DNA from: Linyphia triangularis
Taxonomy: Eukaryota > Arthropoda > Arachnida > Araneae > Linyphiidae
Assembly (NCBI GenBank): GCA_963978545.1
Contig: OZ021725.1
Coordinates: forward strand, 90,755,305-90,819,304
Reading direction: 5' to 3'
Length of the DNA stretch: 64,000 nt
Shown: positions 58,701-64,000 of the stretch, piece after piece
How positions within the stretch are numbered: position 1 is the stretch's first letter
Layout of the letters: every line of letters begins with the position of its first letter
The notes under the pieces: generated by a model
Told to the model about the DNA's origin: nothing
Seen by the model: only the letters and a program-made list of their open reading frames with translations
The model's database searches: none
Translations under genes and position numbers: made by a program

Positions 58701-59438
58701 ATTGCCATGTGATATAAATTAGGTTAAGGGTTTTGCTATGATTAGATTGTGATTTGGGAGGGTGGTTGAAACTGTAGAGTTTAAAGTTGAAATTTAGTAA
58801 CAGTTCTGATGAACCTTTCCGAAGTACCGCTAAAACCCTTGTTTGATATAACTGCCTGTTAGACGACCGTTATAATTTATAATATGAAGTATTAAGAAAA
58901 CTTGTGATTAGAAATTGAATTAATATTGTTTTCTATTGGAAAAGTCTTGAAAACCTCTAAGAAATTTGAAGCAACAAATGAGTCATAAAAAGCAGATTAT
59001 CCATAAATTTTGCAATTTGATTTTTTGTTATCGGTGGAAGATAAGTGAAATAGGGTTGCGAAAGGTGGAAAGTAGAAGATAAATAATGACTACTTGCTGT
59101 AGGTATATTTGCACGATGTTTTTTTATACAAAAATTAAATAAATCATTTGAGAGTTAAAAAAAAAAAATCAAAAAAAAAAAAAAATCATTTTAATAAAAT
59201 CTAAATTTTCCGTCTAAATTTTTATAATCTTGGCTCACAGTAGTACTTAAAGATGTTCCATAGAGTCCGAGAAGCAACTGCAAGTTTTGGTAACTCATCG
59301 AATATAAGTCTGAATTTTGTATAAAATGTGGAGAAATGTTATTAGATTATGAATGTTTGGTCTTCAGGGACAAAATATCCGTAACTGTAAACAAATCGAC
59401 TTGGAGTGAATACAGCTTAATCCGACTGCCAAATATAT

Positions 59439-60161
59439 TGTTACGAATTTTTGTATATTTGTAAATATTTCGTAGTGTTAATTTTGTAAATAGGAACATT
59501 TATGTACATTTCGCATAAGGCAGTGCAATAGTTCGTCTTAAGTTGGCTTCCCTGCAATATGGGTCTTAATGCTTGATAACGAGTTTAACAGAGGTAACGC
59601 TGGGAAGCGAATTTTACAAGGAGCAGGGCATTTAACATTATGGTAATGGCAATATCGCCAAATCGGCGAGATAGAGTCAAGTTGGCGACGGTTTTGGTGA
59701 CTAATTTTTGTCGCCAAACTTGGCGACCATTTGGCGACATTTTCGATCCCCATGTACATGTATAGAACTTTTCTACTACGACCTGGAAAGTTCTCAAAAT
59801 GTCTATCTCTGGAAGATTCACCTAAGTTCGCCTCCCCTATATAAGTCCGAGAGAGAGTGTGATCGAGTTAGTTGATTGAGTTGAGTCAGTTAGTTGACTG
59901 GAATTACTGAGTCTCCTTGAACACTCCGAGTAGTTCTAAAGCGAATTGTACTGCATTGTCTTTTGCGGCGATTTTGCAATTGTGTGTCAAGTTTAACTGC
60001 TGTTTGTGCTCTATTGTTGTGCATAGAGCTGTATTAAGTCAACTAGAACGTGAAGTTCTGGAGTTGTAAAGGAATCTGTGAAGAGTTATATTGATAGAAT
60101 AAATTTCTGCAAGTTTTGATTATGGCTTGGCTTCAAATCTTTCGAACCCATCCACTCAACA
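59439..60161 (+). mobile_element. Solo LTR of a retrotransposon (723 bp)
   Basis: It begins TGTTACGAATTTTTG, ends CCACTCAACA, and has a 4-bp duplication ATAT on both sides (59435-59438 and 60162-60165). Internally, a TATA box lies in CCCCTATATAAGTCC (59838) and AATAAA at 60099-60104, so U3, R and U5 run left to right. No internal retroviral region adjoins it, so it arose by LTR-LTR recombination. TGTTACG starts and 4-bp duplications are typical of gypsy-type LTRs. Confidence 0.88.
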
Positions 60162-61454
60162 ATATCATGATGGGAAAATAATGATTTTTTTTGTTTGGTA
60201 ACCCTCTTTCTTTAATTTTCAATGAGAAAGGGTGGTGAGGAAAAATATTCGCATTTATTAAAACTAATCTAAGTCAGCAACAAATAATACGTCATTAGTT
60301 TTTGTAATATTTATTGCCAACTCGACTCGCTTTCAAAAGATGCAAATATTTTTCCCTAGAAAAGTGAAATCTTCTGCACTTTTCCTCATTGAAAAATAAA
60401 GAGCTGTGGATTGTCAAACAAAAAATAATGCTTAATATTTGGAGAATTGTGACATATTTGGCAATCGGATTTAGATCAGTCGCCTTTCTAACTAATAGAA
60501 AATATTAAAAAATTATAGAAATTCAACAAACTTAAAAAAACTTGTCAAACTTCACATTCTTGAATTGAAGGATAATTTTCAAAATCAATATGTAATGTAT
60601 GGACGATGTTTATATTTCTGACATAAATCATGATGTTGTAATGTTTTTAATTAAATTAATGTATTGATACAAATAACAAAACAAAAGAATAGCAACTATT
60701 ATAGTTTTCACAATTTAATTCAAATTTCAGTTATTAAAATTTCTCCGTCAGTTTTGTATCCCCCCTTTTTATAGTTTGTAATAAATGAATAAAAAAGGTT
60801 GTAGATATATTAGTTTCTTAGTTATTTAGTATTATTTTGGATATATGCAAAAGACATTTAGGATATATACAAAAGACTGGTTTGTTGATCGAAATTCACC
60901 ATGATGATTCTGAATTTTTCTCACTGTTTAAATATTTGAAAATGATGTTTCTAAAATATTAGTGATTCAACACACATTTAAAAATTCATTTGGTTTATTT
61001 TCCTTCAGATAAAAAAAGACTTTATCGATAAGATTTATCCTTACATAAGTCTTTTTTTAGAACCCTATCAAAATCTGATGGTGAAATTTTAAATAATGTT
61101 ATTTTTTTTTTTATTTAAATATTATTTTCCCATGGTTTAAAAGTAATGTATATCAAATATTAGGAAGATATCTTCATTAGAATCGCTTATGAATCTTGTA
61201 TAACTAACCAAATCCGAAATTCCTTTGATGGGCATATTTCACAGGCATTTCATAAAAAGCGCAATTCCTAATGGCAACTCTAACAGAAAACTGTTTTTCC
61301 AGAGAAACTCCAATATCTCTCTTAAAACTGTATTTTCTACTTGTCTCTAATGCCCAATTTCTCATCCCTAGTCTTTGCCGTGAAATAAATGTAGAGGGTG
61401 TTTGTGTTAATCGAAAATTAAGTTACAATTCTCGAATAGACGGATTAAAGTTAA

Positions 61455-61583
<129 letters not shown>

Positions 61584-62701
61584 GAGAAATATGTATTGGT
61601 TTGGCGTAACTTGCCGTTTGAGAAATCATATTTTAATTGCATTTTTTAAAAATATCAAACGTATTTCTAATTATTTCTAATGATCTACCATAAAGCAAAA
61701 ATTGCGACGAAATCTCCTTAATAACACTAACAATTAAGGGAATTCTCCACTTCTACTATATAGATACGTAATAAGTTATTAGGTCCTATGGAGGTTTTAA
61801 GTACGAAGCAAATATATTGTAGTCAAACAATTAAAATCTACATATTGGTAAATACACACCCTGATATATGAACGTTTTATTAAATCATAACCTTTGTAGT
61901 CCGTATATCTTCGTTTCTTAATTGCACTTCGTATCTACAGATGAAATATACGAGATGAGAATTTTATAGTTTTGTATCTTTAATACAGATGGCGCCATGA
62001 GCATCATTAAATTAAAAGGTTGATGCAAGAAAAGAATTGCAAGTTGCACAGTTTTTTCTCAATTAAATTAAATAATTAGCAATGTAACATGAAACATGTT
62101 TCAAATGAAGGCAACTATCTGCTAAATATATCTAAAAAATATATTTAGATTTGGTTTTTGGTGGGAAAAAAAAAATGGATGGACAGTAGACAAATAGAAA
62201 AGCAAGATTTATATTAATTTTTTTTAAATAATTTATTTAAACGGTGAGGAATAAAAATATTTTTTTGCCTTCTTGTATTTTAGTATTTTTTTGTGTTTGA
62301 ATATACTAGCAATTTTTATCATGTTGAAGAAAACCCATGATATTTATGTGATAAAAATATATTTGCGTAAAGTTTATATTTCTGACAAGTTATATTTGAT
62401 TGTAAAAATGCAGAATACATTTTAAGAATTATGCTGCTAGAAATTAAAAATTTTGTGATTTCGATTGAAAATTAAATTTAGCTTTTCAGCAGTTATATCC
62501 AAATTCAAATTTAGTAGAAACAGAAGTATTCGATAGCTTTGATGAAAACTTTAGTTACACTTAGGTTTTTATTACGATTATTATAGGGTTTTTCTAATAT
62601 TGAAGTACGTAGGTAAAGTGATAAGTAAGTAAATTGATAATATGTAAAGTAATAAGTATGTAAATTATAATAAGTAAAGTTATAAGTAAATTAATTATAA
62701 G

Positions 62702-63081
62702 CAGAGCTAGAAGTGTGGGCAGAGACGGGGTGACACGTCCCCTCACTTTTCAAGAAAATACCCACGCGTCTCCCCACTTCTAAAACCACTGAAATCCATC
62801 CCCCCACTTTTAAAAGCATTCAATACGCCTGAAAACAACTAATGAAAAATAACATTAACCTTTAAATGTAGTGACTCTGTGAAAAAGTTATTTATTTGTA
62901 CATTTGAAAACTTTAAAACTATTTATGGTATGTATCATATTATTATAAAAATGTATTGTACTACTTTGTATAAAGATATTAGTATTTTTACTAACGAAAA
63001 CAGTTACATTTGGTCAACTTTTAACTTTGGAGGATCTTTCTTTTATGTTAAATTTCTATTCTTGTTTCATATAAAGACAAG

Positions 63082-63128
<47 letters not shown>

Positions 63129-63463
63129 ATTAATTTAATTTCATGGAAGTAGGCACATTTTTTAAAGTATTATTTAAATCTAAATAAACAGTTAAGTATT
63201 TAACATTCATTTATTACTTTACTTTATCTCTTACTTCCAAGTAAAAAAACTAAGTCGCCGAATATTCATCAAAATAACAATAAATTTTGGACCCTCGTTT
63301 AATTTTAATGTTAGGAAGTATAAATTATTTCTTTACTAGTTAATATTTTTATTATTAGTTACGAATTTATAAAATTTATCGTTGAAGATGAGAGAAGGGG
63401 AGGGAGTGCACTTGTCACCAAATTTTGGGCGTCCCCCAGTTTTTATCACCACTTCTAGCACTG
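62702..63463. mobile_element. 762-bp non-autonomous hAT element with intact 8-bp target duplication
   Basis: The ends are CAGAGCTAGAAGTGTGG and, inverted, CAGTGCTAGAAGTGG. The flanks ATTATAAG (62694-62701) and ATTACAAG (63464-63471) match at 7 of 8. It is inserted in a degenerate ATAAGTAAAGT repeat that continues on both sides. An A37 tract at 63087-63123 lies inside. Relatives are at 15254-16163 and 37426-37550. No transposase. Confidence 0.88.
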
Positions 63464-63621
63464 ATTACAAGTAAAGTATAAGTAAAAATTTCATTAAAAA
63501 AAACTTTGTACGCTGAAAAAGATAGTTATAAGTATCATTATACCATTTTTGCCCTTCAAAAGATATCCTTCAAATTTAAATTAATTTCTTTCAAGACAGA
63601 CAAATAGCATAAAAATACACC

Positions 63622-63710
63622 TGCCCCGGGTGAGGATCGAACTCACGACCTTCAGATTCCTCAATGGAGGGATTATGAGACTGACGCGCTGCCTACTGCG
63701 CTACCGAGGC
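63622..63710 (-). tRNA. tRNA-Met(CAU), elongator type, with a 16-nt intron
   Basis: Read on the minus strand, the acceptor stem GCCTCGG pairs with CCGGGGC, discriminator A at 63622. The D-arm region is TAGCGCAGTAGGCAGCGCG, the anticodon CAT is at 63677-63675, and the T arm includes GAGTTCGATCCTC. The mature sequence is nearly identical to the conserved animal elongator tRNA-Met, not the initiator. After base 37, 16 extra nucleotides (63673-63658, ATCCCTCCATTGAGGA) separate the anticodon from the 3' side of its stem. That is the canonical position of nuclear tRNA introns. A pol III T5 terminator follows at about 63611-63615. All stems pair, so it looks functional. Confidence 0.92.
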
Positions 63711-64000
63711 ACATCTCTGGGGAGAAAGCTAGTGATCAAATTCGCAGCACATCATCAACTTTTCAATGTTACTAAAGAATAAACAACTTTTATATTTAAA
63801 GTTTGGTACTATTACTTCTTAAAGAACCATTTGACTTTCAAAGGTGATGTGAAATAAATTCAAATAAAAACTTATTTAAATAAAAGACTAAGTCACAAAA
63901 TGCAGGAAGAAGGGTAGTCAAAGAGAAAAAAACACTTTTTTACGAGACCATTTTAGGGATCCCCCATTTTAATTAGGAAAATTTTAAAAATAATTGTAGC

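Overview
The window reads as nuclear DNA of an AT-rich animal genome. The evidence is GT-AG introns that interrupt a conserved protein gene, pol III tRNA-derived SINEs, hAT, Tc1/mariner, piggyBac and gypsy elements, satellite DNA and long microsatellites. The repeat families suggest an arthropod, possibly a chelicerate such as a spider, but that is an inference. There are no bacterial operons, and nearly all ORFs over 60 codons are chance frames or repeat artefacts.

0-8 kb. The one protein-coding gene I recognise is PPME1 (protein phosphatase methylesterase 1) on the minus strand. Its start codon is at 7759, six exons are readable down to 1600, and the rest lies beyond the left edge. The exons join in phase into 146 codons that align with the N-terminal part of PPME1, up to the nucleophile elbow. 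Its introns carry three short non-autonomous DNA transposons.

8-20 kb. A composite element (about 8147-11533) has inverted subterminal arrays of ~138-bp units and an internal 44-bp minisatellite. It is followed by a SPIN-like hAT element and a ~5.2-kb element with GGsTGCGTTCGTAAA ends that hosts a SINE, a hAT copy and a piggyBac MITE. A 17-unit array of a 91-bp satellite with a perfect GCGATATCGC palindrome comes next.

20-44 kb. This is a graveyard of elements: hairpins, a rearranged Tc1 fossil with the two halves of its transposase on opposite strands, MITE pairs, four tRNA-derived SINE families, a second SPIN-like hAT, a one-monomer relative of the satellite element, and a decayed repeat-associated ORF. 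A 1.25-kb hAT-like element has split a SINE and itself carries another SINE.

44-49 kb. A 4.8-kb element has CACTG/CAGTG-type ends, TA flanks and subterminal arrays of TCAGACA/AAGACAC motifs. It encloses a broken gypsy gag-pol fragment. 49-59 kb is non-coding, with islands of higher-complexity, higher-GC sequence (50.4-50.9, 53.1-53.5 and 57.0-58.7 kb) that look like conserved regulatory DNA. 59-64 kb holds a solo LTR, a (TA)n tract, a clean hAT element and an elongator tRNA-Met(CAU) gene with a 16-nt intron.
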